DNA of 64,000 nucleotides from Anniella stebbinsi (GCA_029215795.1 JARDYH010000002.1:110234501-110298500), one strand, 5' to 3'. Counted from the stretch's first letter, positions 11,913 through 23,605 are shown. Made by a program: numbers and translations. Notes: a model not told the origin generated them from the letters alone.

Positions 11913-12465
11913 TCGAAATGATAAACTTTCAGGCACCCCTGCTGGAAATCTATTTATTGCCCTCAAGACTAACTACCAATGAAAGGGCTACCAAGATTGA
12001 TTTTCTTCTCAGCATAAGACAAGGCTTATTTCATTTAGACTTTCAAAGTGCTATTCATCTTTCTCTACAAAGCTAAAATCTTTGCATTCGGCAGTTCATC
12101 CCCTTTCACCATCTTCACATATCAACTATCCCTAGAAAAATAAAACAGACAGCACTAATTTACAGAAGCCTTTGCATCTGATGAGTATAAAGTAATAGAT
12201 TGTAAATGTGATCTGTAGAGCCAAACGACACATTAAATTAATGGTGTAGCTGTAGGTTACTTTTTCATTTACATTTGTGTAAGAGCAAGCAGCCCCAATT
12301 CAAATTAGGACCAATAGGCACCAGAAAGGTTTTTTTTTCTTTTTGTTTCTTTTTTAAGAAAAGAAAAAAGCCTCCATTGGCATCAATAGAGGCTTGTTTC
12401 CTTTTTCCTTTAACCCCCTCCTCCCTTTTGGGCATAGTAAAAAGGAACAGTTGAACAATAGTTTC

Positions 12466-12786
12466 TAGGGCCGTTATCACATGCACGGTTTTAAGCACAC
12501 TCACAGCAACTTTGATCCACTTCTTCAGTGCGGGATTCGCGTGACATCGTCCCCCTCGTGCTGTTTTCACACCCTGAGTGCTCCATTTTTAATTTCTGTT
12601 TCGATTTAACCATGAACAGGCAAAGTCCGTTTCAGGCAAGTTCAGGCAAATTCAACAGGCTGAGCTGAGGTATCAGAGCAAAATCGACCACATGTGATTC
12701 AAAATGCTAGATTCGCATAGGAAACAGAGGGGGATCCCGCAGAAGAAATCGGGGGGGGGGGGAATGGTACATGTGATAAAGGTCTA
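12466..12786. mobile_element. candidate TIR element (321 bp)
   Basis: Imperfect ends TAGGGCCGTTATCACATGCA and the inverse of tacatgtgataaaggtcta. The interior includes a G-run at 12751-12762. No clear target duplication. Confidence 0.4.
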
Positions 12787-13034
12787 TGATTGGCAGGCAG
12801 TATGATACCTCTAGATTGGCCAGGTATTGCTATAAATACTAGAAGTCTGGCCTTCTATTGCTGCCTGCTCAATAGAATGATTGCATGCTGTACTTCAGGC
12901 TTCAGTTTACAGATCTTGCCACTAATCTCAGGGTTGGAGAACATGTTGTCCATGTGTAGATTCGAGTATGACTGCCCAGAGCCCTAGCTTTGCTTTGGCA
13001 TTAGTTAAGAGGCTCTCATCACTAGGATGGCTTA

Positions 13035-14254
13035 TTTTTTTTATTTTTTTATTTTTATTTATTTATTTATTTCATTTCTAACCCGCCTCTCCATCTAGAT
13101 CGAGGTGGGGAACAACACCAAATATAAATATAAAACAATAAAATAGATAAACCATTAAAACAGATAAAAACAAATACATTATTAAAAACATCTTAAAATT
13201 AAACTGGATAGGCCTGCCGGAAGAGAACAGTCTTCACGGTTTTCTTAAATTCCAGAAGACTGCTAATTTGTCGAATCTCCTCCGGCAGGCCATTCCACAG
13301 CCTGGGAGCGGCAGAAGAGAAGGTCCTCTGGGTAACACTCGTCAGCCTAGTTCTGGCTGACTGGAGTAAATTCTTCCCAGAGGACCTGAGTGTGCGGGGC
13401 GGATTATACGGGAGAAGGCGATCCCGCAGGTAACCTGGACCCAAACCATGTAGGGCTTTAAAGGTAATAACCAACACTTTATACGTCGCCCAGAAACTAA
13501 TGGGCAGCCAGTGGAGTGATTTTAAGATTGGTGTTATGTGGTCACCCCTAGGTGTACCGGTGACCAACCTGGCTGCCATATTTTGAACTAATTGAAGTTT
13601 CCGGACTAGGCACAAAGGTAGCCCTATGTACAGCGCATTGCAGAAGTCGAGCCTCGAAGTTACCAGTGAGTGCACTACCATCTTTAGGTCTTCCAACTCT
13701 AGGAAGGGGCGCAGCTGGCGTATCAGCCGAAGCTGATAGTAGGCACTCCTGGCCGTCGCATCTATCTGGGCTGTCATTTGGAGCAACGGATCCAGGAGTA
13801 CCCCCAAGCTGCGAACACAGTCTTTCGGGGGGGGTGTAACCCCATCCAGAACTGGTTGACACACCTCCAAACCCAGGTTGTGGCCTTTGACAGCAAGCAC
13901 CTCCGTCTTGTCTGGATTCAGCTTCAGTTTGTTTTTCCTCATCCAGCCCATTACCGCCTCCAAACATTCATTCAGAGGAGACACACTATCCTTAGCTGAC
14001 GATGTTGTCGAAGGCACAGAGAAATATATTTGGGTGTCATCAGCGTACTGATAACACCCCGCCCCATGCCTCTGGATGATCTCTCCCAGCGGTTTTATAT
14101 AAATGTTAAACAGCATTGGGGAAAGGATGGCACCTTGTGGTACACCACATAGCAGCTCCTTCTTTGAAGAGCAGCTATCCCCAAGCATTACCATCTGGAA
14201 CCTGCCCGAGAGATAGGACCGGAACCACTGAAGGCTTAGAACAGTCTTCCCCAA
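13035..14254 (-). mobile_element. L2/CR1-type LINE, 5'-truncated
   Basis: A minus-strand reverse-transcriptase ORF (13199-14254) is followed by a 3' UTR (13040-13198) ending in (ATTT)n. The 5' side is cut off near 14236-14276 by half of a palindromic element ('gccctccagatgttttggac'). It is younger-looking than most LINE remnants here because the ORF is uninterrupted. Confidence 0.8.
13199..14254 (-). CDS. LINE ORF2 C-terminal half (reverse transcriptase), 351 codons
   Basis: Partial protein; the N-terminal endonuclease and early RT motifs are missing. RT motif B is CGVPQGAILSPMLF (about residues 36-49) and the catalytic YADD is at 70-73. LNPDKTEVL, LGVLLDPLL, SRLDFCNALYIGLP and GLGPGYLRDRLLPY follow, typical of Jockey-superfamily L2/CR1 elements. 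The frame is open to the natural stop. The start given is the leftmost open position, not a real initiation codon. It is unlikely to act alone because half the enzyme is absent. Confidence 0.8.
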   Translation of the reverse strand: MGKTVLSLQWFRSYLSGRFQMVMLGDSCSSKKELLCGVPQGAILSPMLFNIYIKPLGEIIQRHGAGCYQYADDTQIYFSVPSTTSSAKDSVSPLNECLEAVMGWMRKNKLKLNPDKTEVLAVKGHNLGLEVCQPVLDGVTPPPKDCVRSLGVLLDPLLQMTAQIDATARSAYYQLRLIRQLRPFLELEDLKMVVHSLVTSRLDFCNALYIGLPLCLVRKLQLVQNMAARLVTGTPRGDHITPILKSLHWLPISFWATYKVLVITFKALHGLGPGYLRDRLLPYNPPRTLRSSGKNLLQSARTRLTSVTQRTFSSAAPRLWNGLPEEIRQISSLLEFKKTVKTVLFRQAYPV

Positions 14255-14276
14255 TTTGGTGCCCTCCAGATGTTTT

Positions 14277-14713
14277 GGACTTATTTATTTATTTATTGGA
14301 TTTATATAGCACCTATAATCATAACAATACAAGGCAACAATAAGGCAGCAACTGAAACAGTAAGAAAGCTGATGAAAATGTCAAAATATTAAAACACTGA
14401 ACATGCTAAAGAGCCAGCAATAAAACTAAAAAACAACAAGAACAACAAATTAAAGTTTAAATGCCTGTCAGAAGAGGAAGATCTTAGCGTGGCGCCTGAC
14501 CATACACACTAAAGATGCAATGTGGATCTCCCTGGGAAGGCTGTTCCACAGGCAGGGGGCCACTACAGAGAAGGCTTTTTTAAGTCCCATCAGCCCTAGC
14601 CAGCCGGCATGTCCAATGGTTAGGTATGCTGTGGAGGCCACTTGGTTGGGGAAGGCTGCCTTAGAATCTCTGTTTTGAAAGTGTAAGAGATTATGCCGAG
14701 CCTCTTCTAACAA
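14277..14713 (-). mobile_element. second L2/CR1-type LINE 3' end
   Basis: An (ATTT)n tail at 14277-14300 leads, on the minus strand, to an ORF2 C-terminus around FSVVAPCLWNSLPREI. It lies directly 5' of the 13035-14254 LINE, separated by a palindromic fragment, so insertions are nested or stacked here. Confidence 0.65.
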
Positions 14714-14718
14714 CTCTC

Positions 14719-15212
14719 TGGCTCAATTCGGATGAGACATTAGGCAATGGAGGAGGGGGGGGTACAATCGTCAGTTGTGTTGCTTATTGTGTCGTTTGGA
14801 GGACACAACTGACAGTACATTAATCAGGCACTTTAAACAATGGAGCGAAACAACGGGCTTGTACATTGTTTAGCCCGAAGCCCCATTGTTTAAAGCGTTG
14901 TCTGAATTCTGCCCCCCGTCTCTCCGTGGACTGTTCCGTTTCGGAATAGAGTTCTGCTGCCTAGAGCAGCCAAAAAACCCCGGCCACTCTATGCAGCTGG
15001 CAGAACTCACGGTGCCTGCTGGGATACAGCTGGAGGACACAGGGAGGAGAGGCTGCAACCAAAATGGCCTCCGCAAATTCCTAGCAGCCAGGGCGTTTGC
15101 TGGTTCCGAGCAACACCGGCTGCAGCATGTCGTCTGTGGAACTCCTCCTGCCTAACGCACGGTCAGTACATTATTTACCCCTCCGTTGCCTAATATGTCA
15201 TCCGAATTGAGC

Positions 15213-15214
<2 letters not shown>
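14719..15214. mobile_element. TIR element with TGGCTCAATTCGG ends (496 bp)
   Basis: Inverted ends TGGCTCAATTCGGATGA... and ...TCATCCGAATTGAGCCA. A second inner inverted block pairs 'attaggcaatggagg' with 'cctccgttgcctaat'. The same family is at 60825-61052. The interior is partly GC-rich, with no transposase. A target duplication is obscured by the adjacent CT repeat. Confidence 0.65.

Positions 15215-15272
<58 letters not shown>
15214..15272. repeat. (CT)n(CA)n microsatellite
   Basis: A CT run changes into a CA run directly at the right edge of the preceding TIR element. Confidence 0.9.
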
Positions 15273-15276
<4 letters not shown>

Positions 15277-16810
15277 GTGAATGCAATACACATGGGGACG
15301 TGAGCAAAACCCTGAACTATAAGCCAGTAACGAGTTAGTATACAAGGGATAACTACACTAGAGGAGCCTATGGCAGGAATCTTTACTCACTCACCTGAAA
15401 GTAAGTCATTAAAATCAATGGGATTTACAACTGAGAACACATGGATACAATTAAAGAATAAGTAGCATTTTCTATTTCAAGGGACACCAGGGACACGTTT
15501 TCATGGACACTTAACTACAATTGATAATAGTCTCTGTAGGACAAACTACTAGAGAGGATATTCTCTGGAAACATACAACGACCGCAGATGACTGCCTCCT
15601 CCATATGTTCATTTCACATAAACCGACAAACCTCTCTGGACTTGGCAAAGGTTTGACTGTTTTGCATGTAGAAAGCCTGTAACTTACCCAGACTCTTAGG
15701 TTGCCAATAGGTCAAAGGCAGGAGTGCTGAAATAGTCATGCCTTCATTCTTGTTGGCAGCAAAGAGCATACTCTGCTTAGTTGTTCTGAGCCATAAAAAA
15801 TGTCCACAATAGGTTGAATTCAATGTTAGTCCTACTTAGAGTAGACCCATTGAAATGAATGGAACTGAAGTTAGACTAAGATTGGGTGCAATCCTATGCA
15901 GCTGCATACAAAATGTTTACATACACATCTTTATTGTTGGACAGATGGCTCCATTCCTCTTCTCTTTCTTCCAAGGCTGTGCTGTGCTGACTATACTTTT
16001 AACTGACATTTTGCCTGGTAAGACAGAGCTATACTCTTCATGGCTCTGATTTGCCTTCTTCTGTTTGGGCCAGAAGGGGTTCTTAGAACACTTATTTGTG
16101 ACTTTTCCTATAGATAATCCCATGGAGCTGCTTTGAGGCCCTTGGGGAAAGCATTGGGGACAAAGTTGATTTGAGTTGTGATTTTACCCCAGTTTGGAAA
16201 CATGTTTTGATCAGAATGTGTACGCTTGGAGCTTGGAGGTTTTTGGTTTGTTTTAACCTGATATTAGGGATGGATGGACTTACCCGAGTACATGTTCAGT
16301 GCATGCTCAAGGAGCTATCACTGCCACCCACCTGCCCGCATCCCTGGAAGGCTTGACAAGAGGTCTGGAAGCACCCCGCAGCCACTTGTTCCTCCATGTG
16401 AGCCAACAATTGCACATGAGGTGGGGGCTCTGATTTTCATAGATCCAGTATTGTGCACAATGGCAGCCATAAAGGGCCATTTCCACAAATGGCTCTTTAC
16501 GGCCACCATTGTGTGCAACATTACATGCACAAAAATGGAAAGCAACCATCTTGCATTAAAATGGTGGCTCGCATGGAGGAGTGGGCGGCTGTGGGGTGTT
16601 CCTAGACCGTTCCAGTAAGTCCTGGCTGCTCACGCAGCTCAGCAAGGGGGACGGTGGCTTGCCAAGCCAGGTTTGGGGGGTGAGTGGGGGGAATCTGATG
16701 GACTCCCAGACTCAGTCAGGTGCCTTCAACATCCTGAACTTGATTTCCAGCTGTACTGATCACCATAAGGACTTGTGACTGTACCCATGTCAAATAGAGC
16801 CTTATGCTTT
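15273..16810. other. gene-free, repeat fragments
   Basis: About 15380-15440 and 15815-15903 hold the 'aatgggatt/gcaatcctatgca' dispersed motif. 16450-16530 holds a hairpin around 'ggccatttccacaaatggct'. A 98-bp open block at 15688-15785 with a good donor is discussed among the rejected items. Confidence 0.35.
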
Positions 16811-16922
16811 AGAGCAGCCTTCCCTAAAATGGCACTCTCCACAAGACCAATGGCCGTGGTGGCTAGGAATGCTGAGAGTTGCAGTCCAGTGCATCTGGAG
16901 GACATCAGGTTAGGAACGGCTG
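16811..16922. mobile_element. short palindromic element
   Basis: Ends 'agcagccttccct' and 'aggaacggctg', with the core 'gagagttgcagtccagtgca'. Same design as 9984-10105. Confidence 0.5.
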
Positions 16923-17451
16923 CATTTTAGCACATCATGCAATTACATTTGTAGTCAACGTAGAGAACAGAATGGATGACTCCTTTAGTCACTTTGAAAA
17001 TGAAATAGCAATCTTGCCCATCTCCCAAGTTGGTATTAGCTCAAGAACATCAATCCCTGTTTCAGTTTCATCATAATGTGTGGGTAATGTTAGATGTGAC
17101 ATGGATGGATCTCTCAGTAGCTTAATGTTATTATATGCTTCTTAACAGCACCCAGTAATAACAACAACAGAAGCCTATAGTATATCTGCTTCTCAAGTAT
17201 ATTTCAGCTGTTATCTTATCTGGCTAAGGACAGTATCTTAACATGGGTTGTGACAGCAAGTAAGAGCTAAGAGTCAGGTGTCAGCGTAACACTACAAGCA
17301 TAATGCTACGTTGAAAGGGGGCTCTGTCAACTGCATAAGCAGATAATGCCTACCACAACGTTTACAACTGAAATTGGCAGATTCTTGTGCTTAAGAATAA
17401 AGAAATAAATAAATAAACAGGACAAACTGAAATCCTGAAAATATGGGATAC
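16923..17451. other. intron-like, no gene
   Basis: AT-rich. Nothing recognisable apart from an (AAAT)n stretch near 17400-17415. Confidence 0.35.
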
Positions 17452-17557
17452 CTTTTAATTTGGTCTCCAAGCTGCTTTTAGATAGCCAGGACACAGCATT
17501 ACAGTATGTCTGGAATGTTATCTGGTCATCATCGGTGATTGGAATTTGATTTAACAA
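17452..17557 (-). CDS. internal coding exon of the same unrecognised host gene
   Basis: Minus strand. The acceptor is ttttctcatttattgcag followed by TTGTTAAATC; the donor is TTAAAAG|gtatcc. The 106-bp exon has one open frame, phase 0 in, one spare G out. It begins LLNQIPITDDDQITFQTYCN and ends LETKLK. DDDQ followed by a hydrophobic, aromatic helix looks EF-hand-like. It joins in frame to 1981-2124. The other two frames hit stops quickly. Strong splice signals plus phase agreement make this one of the best host-gene calls in the window; the gene's identity is unknown to me. Confidence 0.6.
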
Positions 17558-18047
17558 CTGCAATAAATGAGAAAACACTTATTAAAAACCAAGGAGACGT
17601 ATGAATTCTTCCTCCTCCACCATATTCATGAATAATTCCCAAGGATATTTTCAATTTCCCAAGTCTTTTCTAGTACTGGCACTCCATTCTATATCCGTGC
17701 AGATAATGTCCGAACATCACATTTTCTTGGAGATTAAAGATTGGAACTCAGCGAGGAAAGAAGCCATTCAGAAGATATAAGGTAATAGTAGGGTAATAAC
17801 TTTATTTATAAGTTTTCTCACTTTTTATGAAATCTATTTCATAAAAACTCTTCATCAGGCTGGAGGTTAAGCAAAAGGCTGCACTGAAGATCAGTGGAAC
17901 AAGTTAGTAATAATTTAGGTCCAACTGATTTCAATAAAAACTAGATTCAATTAACTTAATCTGGATCCAGCCTTTAATCTGCAGTGTAATAATCTTAAAA
18001 TGGAATAGTGGAGATGTTACAAAAACTTCATTAGGTTTGGTTGTATT
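17558..18047. other. intron-like, no gene
   Basis: Immediately 5' of the exon on the minus strand. About 17820-17870 has a small hairpin around 'tatgaaatctatttcataaa'. Confidence 0.35.
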
Positions 18048-18300
18048 TTGTGTCCTACTTAAGAGAGGACAGTCCTCTGTCTGAAGGCATCATCTTATTG
18101 AAGGGTTGTCAGAGGATAGTCCTCTAATTGGAAAGGCAGTCTAGTAGAAGCACAGTTTAAAGATTAAAAAAAAACCTTAAGAAGGGAGAGGAGAGGCCTT
18201 GAGATGGCCCATCAGTAGTTAACTCCTGGACAGCAGAATGAGCAAGCACGCAGGTCACCTTGGCAAGGTCTTCCACTATGGTGAGATGTATTGTATTTCC
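18048..18300 (+). repeat. dispersed repeat R1, copy 1
   Basis: Shares ordered motifs 'gtcctactt', 'cagtcctc', 'taagaag.gagag', 'cctggaca' and 'atggtga.atgta' with 23606-23835. The first half recurs at 34407-34552, where the giant transposon inserted. Origin unknown. Confidence 0.5.
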
Positions 18301-18772
18301 CATTAAATGATGCCCTGGGAATCTTACAGTCTGACAGTGCAATCCTACACATGGCTACTCAGGCATAAGGCCCATCGAGTTCAATGCAACTTATTCCCAG
18401 GTAAGTGTGTATGGAACTGCAGCCTCAATAAATATTTCTATTTTCCTTGGTTCACAGTTAAATACTTGCATTTCATGAACAATTCTCCCTAATAATTAGC
18501 AACGGTGACAATATCTGCCAACTTCTTTTAAGTCAAGTCCTTTTGAAGCAGTGGCTTCACATATCTTACTTAGGGTACAGTGCATGCATCCCCCCTTGCC
18601 ACAAGAGGGAGCAGTAGAATCAAATTTTAAGCAAGCAGTATTGCTTTCATTCACTTTAACCAAAGTTACTAAGCAGCAGGCAGGCCATTACAACTAACTT
18701 CAAAACAACATTATTTTTATTATTTGCCAATGAATGTCTCTTCCTCTTCTAAAAACTAATCATGTTTCAAGA

Positions 18773-18865
18773 TATAAACATAGGGTTGTTAGCAATATTT
18801 CAGTCGGCAGAGAATTGTGGCATATTTGTTGGAATGTGGCTGTAAATGCAGCCCATTGAGCTAAT
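18773..18865 (+). repeat. direct repeat, partner at 19361-19450
   Basis: Both copies carry 'gatataaaca.aggg', 'ttagcaatatttcagtc', 'gcagagaattgtggcat' and 'cccattgagct'. They lie about 590 bp apart. The second copy lies inside the TIR element at 19206-19522. Confidence 0.6.
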
Positions 18866-19205
18866 TAACATCTTAGATTCCATTCTCTTCTGATCCGGAA
18901 TCTCATCTTCTGTATTTATCTGCCACTATTCCCCACTCCACAATTTTAACAGCTTGTGCTTCAATCTGACACAGAGGCCATTTTAAAGCAATTCACTAAG
19001 CTTGATTTCTGTATGCAGAATATATAGAATAAATATATATAGAATAAATATTTGATATTATTAATAAGTTCCACCTTCAGTTGCTATTGTAAATCTTCTC
19101 TTTCTTAATGTGAGGAACTCTCATATCTCTCTGCGTTCTGCCACAGCATATGAAGTCGTTTGCTCTTGGCTGTAGTTCTGACCACTCTTATAATGAAGAC
19201 TTCAT

Positions 19206-19522
19206 GGGCTGTATCCAATTGGGACCTTCTGTGCATATCCAGCCCTGTCTGTTCCAGTCTGCCTGCAGAAGGCCCTGCCAGCCCCAACCTGCAAGCGGCA
19301 TCTACCACTTTTGCAATGGGATATCACACTTCTGGGAGAAAGCCTTCAAATGACCGGAAAGGATATAAACACAGGGATATTAGCAATATTTCAGTCTGCA
19401 GAGAATTGTGGCATGTTTGTTGAAATGTGGGTGCAAAAACACCCATTGAGCTTGTTTCTGGAATGAGGGAGGTTGCTGGAGCCCTGCCCCTTCCATAAAT
19501 GAGCCACAATTGGATATGGCCC
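19206..19522. mobile_element. TIR element with GTATCCAATTG ends (317 bp)
   Basis: The left end GGGCTGTATCCAATTGGGAC is inverted at the right end as CAATTGGATATGGCCC. A related element with GGGTAGGATCCAATTGTG ends is at 23907-24192. No coding capacity. Confidence 0.55.
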
Positions 19523-19544
19523 TATGTTCCAACTAAGTATTTAG

Positions 19545-19897
19545 TAAGACTGTGATCGGATCCAGATCCTGAATCCGAGTTGGATCGGGGTGAGCCAGGT
19601 CTCCGGATCCCAGATCCAAATCGGCTCAGGCCCGGATTGGGCCGGATCGGATCCGCGATCTGGATCCGGTCACAGCACTCCCTCCCGTTCTCCCCGCTCT
19701 CTCCCTCTCTCCCCCCACTCTCCCTGCTTAACTGCTGCCTTCTCCACCATCATCCTGCTATCATCTTCCCTTCTCGCTGTGGGCCTCATTTCCTGGTCAT
19801 GGCGGGTGATGACGTCACCCACCGCGACCGGCAAATGCGGCGCTCTAATTGACAGATTGGGATCCAGATCGGATCGGGGGGTCCGTTCACAGCCCTA
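19545..19897. mobile_element. non-autonomous hAT-type element (353 bp), relative of the giant element
   Basis: Flanked by GTATTTAG (19537-19544) and GTATGTAG (19898-19905), 7 of 8 identical. The right end (ggggggtccgttcacagccc then TA) and the GATCCG/GGATC-rich arms match the other family members. The interior has the perfect palindrome GGTGATGACGTCACC (about 19804-19818) followed by 'cgcgaccggcaaatgcggcg', shared with 5694-6251. No ORF. Confidence 0.75.
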
Positions 19898-20032
19898 GTA
19901 TGTAGTGATACATAAAAACGCCTCATGTTCAGATTTTTAGTAAAAATGGGGGGGGGGGAGAAAGCAAGAAAGGGTTGGGGGTGATGCTGAGAGAGAAATT
20001 AAGTTTTGAGCTGGGCAGTTGGGTGGGAGAGA

Positions 20033-20033
<1 letters not shown>

Positions 20034-20077
<44 letters not shown>

Positions 20078-20082
20078 TGTCT
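20034..20082. repeat. (GT)n microsatellite
   Basis: Long GT run with one A interruption. Confidence 0.95.
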
Positions 20083-20514
20083 TTAGGTGGTGATCCTGGA
20101 AGAGAAAGGATGTGCATGTGTGCATTGGTGGTGATACTAGGAGAAGAAGAGAAGGTGGGAAAATAGCAAAACTGGGAATGCATGGATGGCTTAGCTGGCT
20201 CTGAGCCTCACTAGTTTGCCTTCTGTATTTTGTGTGGTATGTAGGATCAAATTTGTGGAATTGCTTTTGGGCCTGAGATCCCACCTCCAGCTTGTACTCA
20301 TTTTCTTGTCCAGGTTACTTGTCCTTTGTGGCTAGCAGGCCTGCCAAGGGCCCAAAAAGTTAGAGACCCCTGAACAAAGGTCACAATAAATATATACACA
20401 ATAACAAACAAATAAAAGCACAACTACAAGTTAGAGAGTGTAAAATATTCAAGGTAAGAAAAATGCTTAAAAATTACTGGGTGTATAAAAATGGTTTAGC
20501 CTGGTGCCTAATTT

Positions 20515-20640
20515 CATAGAATCGTAGAATAGTAGAGTTAGAAGGGACTTATAAGGCCATCGAGTCCAACCCCCTGCTAAATGCAGGAAGCAACTTTGGC
20601 ACTGGGTGTACCTCACTTGGTAAGGCATTCTAAAGCTGGG
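20515..20640 (-). mobile_element. CR1 LINE 3'-end fragment
   Basis: The sequence 'atagaatcgtagaatagtag', then 'aagggacttataaggccatc' and 'gagtccaaccccctgctaaa', is the reverse complement of the conserved CR1 3' end known from birds and reptiles. Confidence 0.65.
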
Positions 20641-20984
20641 GCGACATTACAGGAACAACTCTCTCCCTTGTTGCAAAAAAATAAATAAATTCAAAACATC
20701 CAAGTGGTATAACAATTTAATTTGAAACAAAAAGAAAGCAAGATGTAGAGGAAAGCTCTCAATCTCATTGGCAGGAGTTGGAAAGCAATGGATACATTCC
20801 TGCTCAAATAAATAGTCAAAAGATCACTATTCCCATCATCCTCACCATTGGCCTGGCTAGAGCTGATGGCAATAGGAGTTCAACAATATTTGGTCACAGT
20901 TTCCTCAGCCTTTTCTTAAGCCATGCATTGTCTAGGAGGCAGATAATCGCAGTCCATTCCCCACACCCCTCAAGTACCTGTTAG

Positions 20985-21303
20985 TAGGCTGACCAGATAA
21001 ATCCAGGTCAGGGCTCATGTAAGTTTAACAGTTGTAGAGAAAAGGGAATTTCAGCCAGTGTCATTTGTATGCAATTAGTTCCTGGTGATATTCCCTCTTC
21101 ATCACAACAGTTAAAGGTGCATGCACTATACTAGAGTGACCACATACAAAAGAAGGCAGGGCCCCTGCAACTTTAACTGTTTTGATGAAGAGGGAATTTC
21201 ACCAGGAACTAATTGCATACAAATGACACTGGCTGAAATTCCCTTTTCTCTACAACTGTTAAAGTTACATGAGCCCTGACCTGGATTTTATCTGGTCACC
21301 CTA
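20985..21303. mobile_element. foldback MITE, 319 bp (hAT-like)
   Basis: Ends TAGGCTGACCAGATAAATCC and inverse ...GGTCACCCTA. The two inverted arms are nearly full length. Flanked by a perfect 8-bp duplication CCTGTTAG (20977-20984, 21304-21311). Same family as 9610-9930. Confidence 0.8.
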
Positions 21304-21861
21304 CCTGTTAGCCAAGAAGAAATAGCAGGAACAAAACTCTACCCAAAGATTATCCAAGCAGAAGCTTGAACTGTATCTGAATCTCTATGGGGGAAAAAAT
21401 CCAGTCTCTTTTATGAAGAAAGCCTTCAGGATTGGGAAAAGGGTGACCAACCACCTCCAGTGATGTGGACCAATCAATAGCTTGCAAGTCCATCGATAAA
21501 GCAAGAGGGGAAGCTTACTCAAAGATGAGGTTTGCATTATCCATGTTAATGAAGATTTGAACTGAGCCATTAGTTAGGCCAGAAAGGCCTCAGCCCTGCA
21601 CATTCCCAACGTCATCTACAGAAGGAAGACAGACCCAGTTTGCTGACTCCCAAATGGGTTTTGGGTACTATAAAATGGCAATAGTCATGTCAAGCAGGAC
21701 TAGTATAATCACACACCCTCAAGGTCAGCGGCAAGGGTAACCATGGTTAGACAGCATGCCAGTAGAAGCCCACTGAGAAGAGCTCCCTGGAGTTACTCCT
21801 CCTCTTCAGCATTGCAAGCTGCTTGTTCACTTGCTTCTCTCTTCCTGACCCAGATAACAAT

Positions 21862-22095
21862 GGCCTAATCTACACCAAGCGGGATATAGCACTATGAAAG
21901 CAGTATATAAAAGGCAGGAGCCACACTAAGCAGGATATAGCACTATGAAAGTGGTATGTGGTATGTGTCAATGGGCCCCAACAGTTGTCAGTGCACTTCA
22001 GTACTGCTATAAAGCAGCAGTGTGGCTCCTACCTTTTATATACTGCTTTCATACCACTTTCATCGTGCAAAATCCTGCTTGGTGTGGATTAGGCC
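21862..22095. mobile_element. TIR element, 234 bp
   Basis: Ends GGCCTAATCTACACCAAGCG and the inverse GCTTGGTGTGGATTAGGCC. An inner inverted block pairs 'gcagtatataaaaggcagga' with 'taccttttatatactgc'. Flanked by AAT on both sides, a possible 3-bp duplication as made by Harbinger-type transposases. No ORF. Confidence 0.6.
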
Positions 22096-23605
22096 AATGG
22101 TGGCAGTGAGTAGGAGGAGCAATAGATGTCACAGCCTACTTCCTCACTGGCTCTCTGCCTGTCAAGCAAGCGAGTGGTAGCAATGATGAAAAATGGAGAA
22201 GGAGCAACAGCAACTGGTGATAATGGTGGTGAGAAGAGAGACTCATTGAGGGAGGGGGGCCATTGGGGGTGTCGTGTCCGAGGGCCCTCAAAAAACCAGA
22301 ACTGGCACCGCACATCCTCTTCTGATCTATGGCTGGTTCAAGAATGTGAAGAGGGAAGTCACACTCATATTGTATTTCATGCGTTGCTTGGCTCATTCTC
22401 TGCTGGGATGTTGGCAGCTAATTACTATTATGAGGTAAAACAAAGGCTGAGGTAAAACAAAGGTTGTCTAGGAACAAAAATATATTGGACTATGTGGGTT
22501 CCACATTTTAGCTTTTTCTGTCTGTTATGGAACTTGACTCATTGAGGCCAAAGCATCCTATAAATATATCATTTATCTCATTGCTTTGAAATGCTGTTCC
22601 TCTTCTGTAAGAACTTGATTTGTGGCAGGCCTATAGAATTATGAAGTTCAACTATATTTCCTATATTTATGTTTCTGTTTATAGGGCAGCTCTTGGACTG
22701 CTTGACTCCAGAGCTTTTCTCTCTCTCTCTCTAGAAAGAGACAACCTCTTGGCTTCACAGACAGCAAAGCAATTATAAATTCCTCAGACTCTAATTAAAA
22801 ACCAGATAGGTTTCCAAAACACTATTAAAGACACACTAGGGGAATAAGGATTTCAATTCATTGTCATGAATATCAAGCTTGTTTCCTTATTAGCTGCAGA
22901 GCAATGAAGAGTAAATGTTCCATAGGCAAAGCATTCTGTTTAACAATGCTAAAAATGTGTCTCAACAGGAAAATGGTGTTTGTAATTTGCGGTTTCTTTC
23001 CGTTAAAATACATCTACAGCAAATGAATCTGCACTAATGAGAAATGCTTTCCATTACGAGACACCCTAATTTGCAGCAAGTGGCAGATGTGTCACAACTC
23101 ACATTGTTTAGGTTCTTCTTTTCACTCATGTTTTCAAAATCCATGGACTTTCATTTTTATTTATGACCTGAGTTCTTACACTGGACACCTAAATGAAACT
23201 GTCCATTCAATCTAGCAAGCAAGTTTACATTGTACCAATTGCTCTAGGCTAGGGATCAGCAACTGGATGTCCCAGGTAAGATCCACCCCTGAGGTGATAT
23301 AGCTGCCTACCATTCCAAACCATGATGGATGTGCAGAGGGAATGGTGGCTGATTACTGGCTATGGCAATGGGAATTGCTTGTAGTACACTTTGTTCCAAA
23401 ATCAACTAGTCTTGCCTTAGTCTACACGACCTAAAATCCTCAAATTTGGTTCAACGTTTTCTCATTCTCTCATTGACTCCTGGGTGATTTAAACCTTCTG
23501 AATTCCATCCACCTTGCGATACTCATGATAATAGCCACATTTATCTGGTCATGTTTAAAAAATGAAGCTGAGGTGTCAAGAGCCTCTCATTATCCTGAAG
23601 CTTTT
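22096..23605. other. gene-free, intron-like
   Basis: No exon or repeat recognised. A short CT run lies near 22720-22735. Confidence 0.35.

Noticed and set aside
15688..15785. Minus-strand 98-bp open block with a GTAAGT donor
   Set aside because: Entry phase is incompatible with the exon at 17452, and the acceptor borders a dispersed repeat; likely fortuitous.
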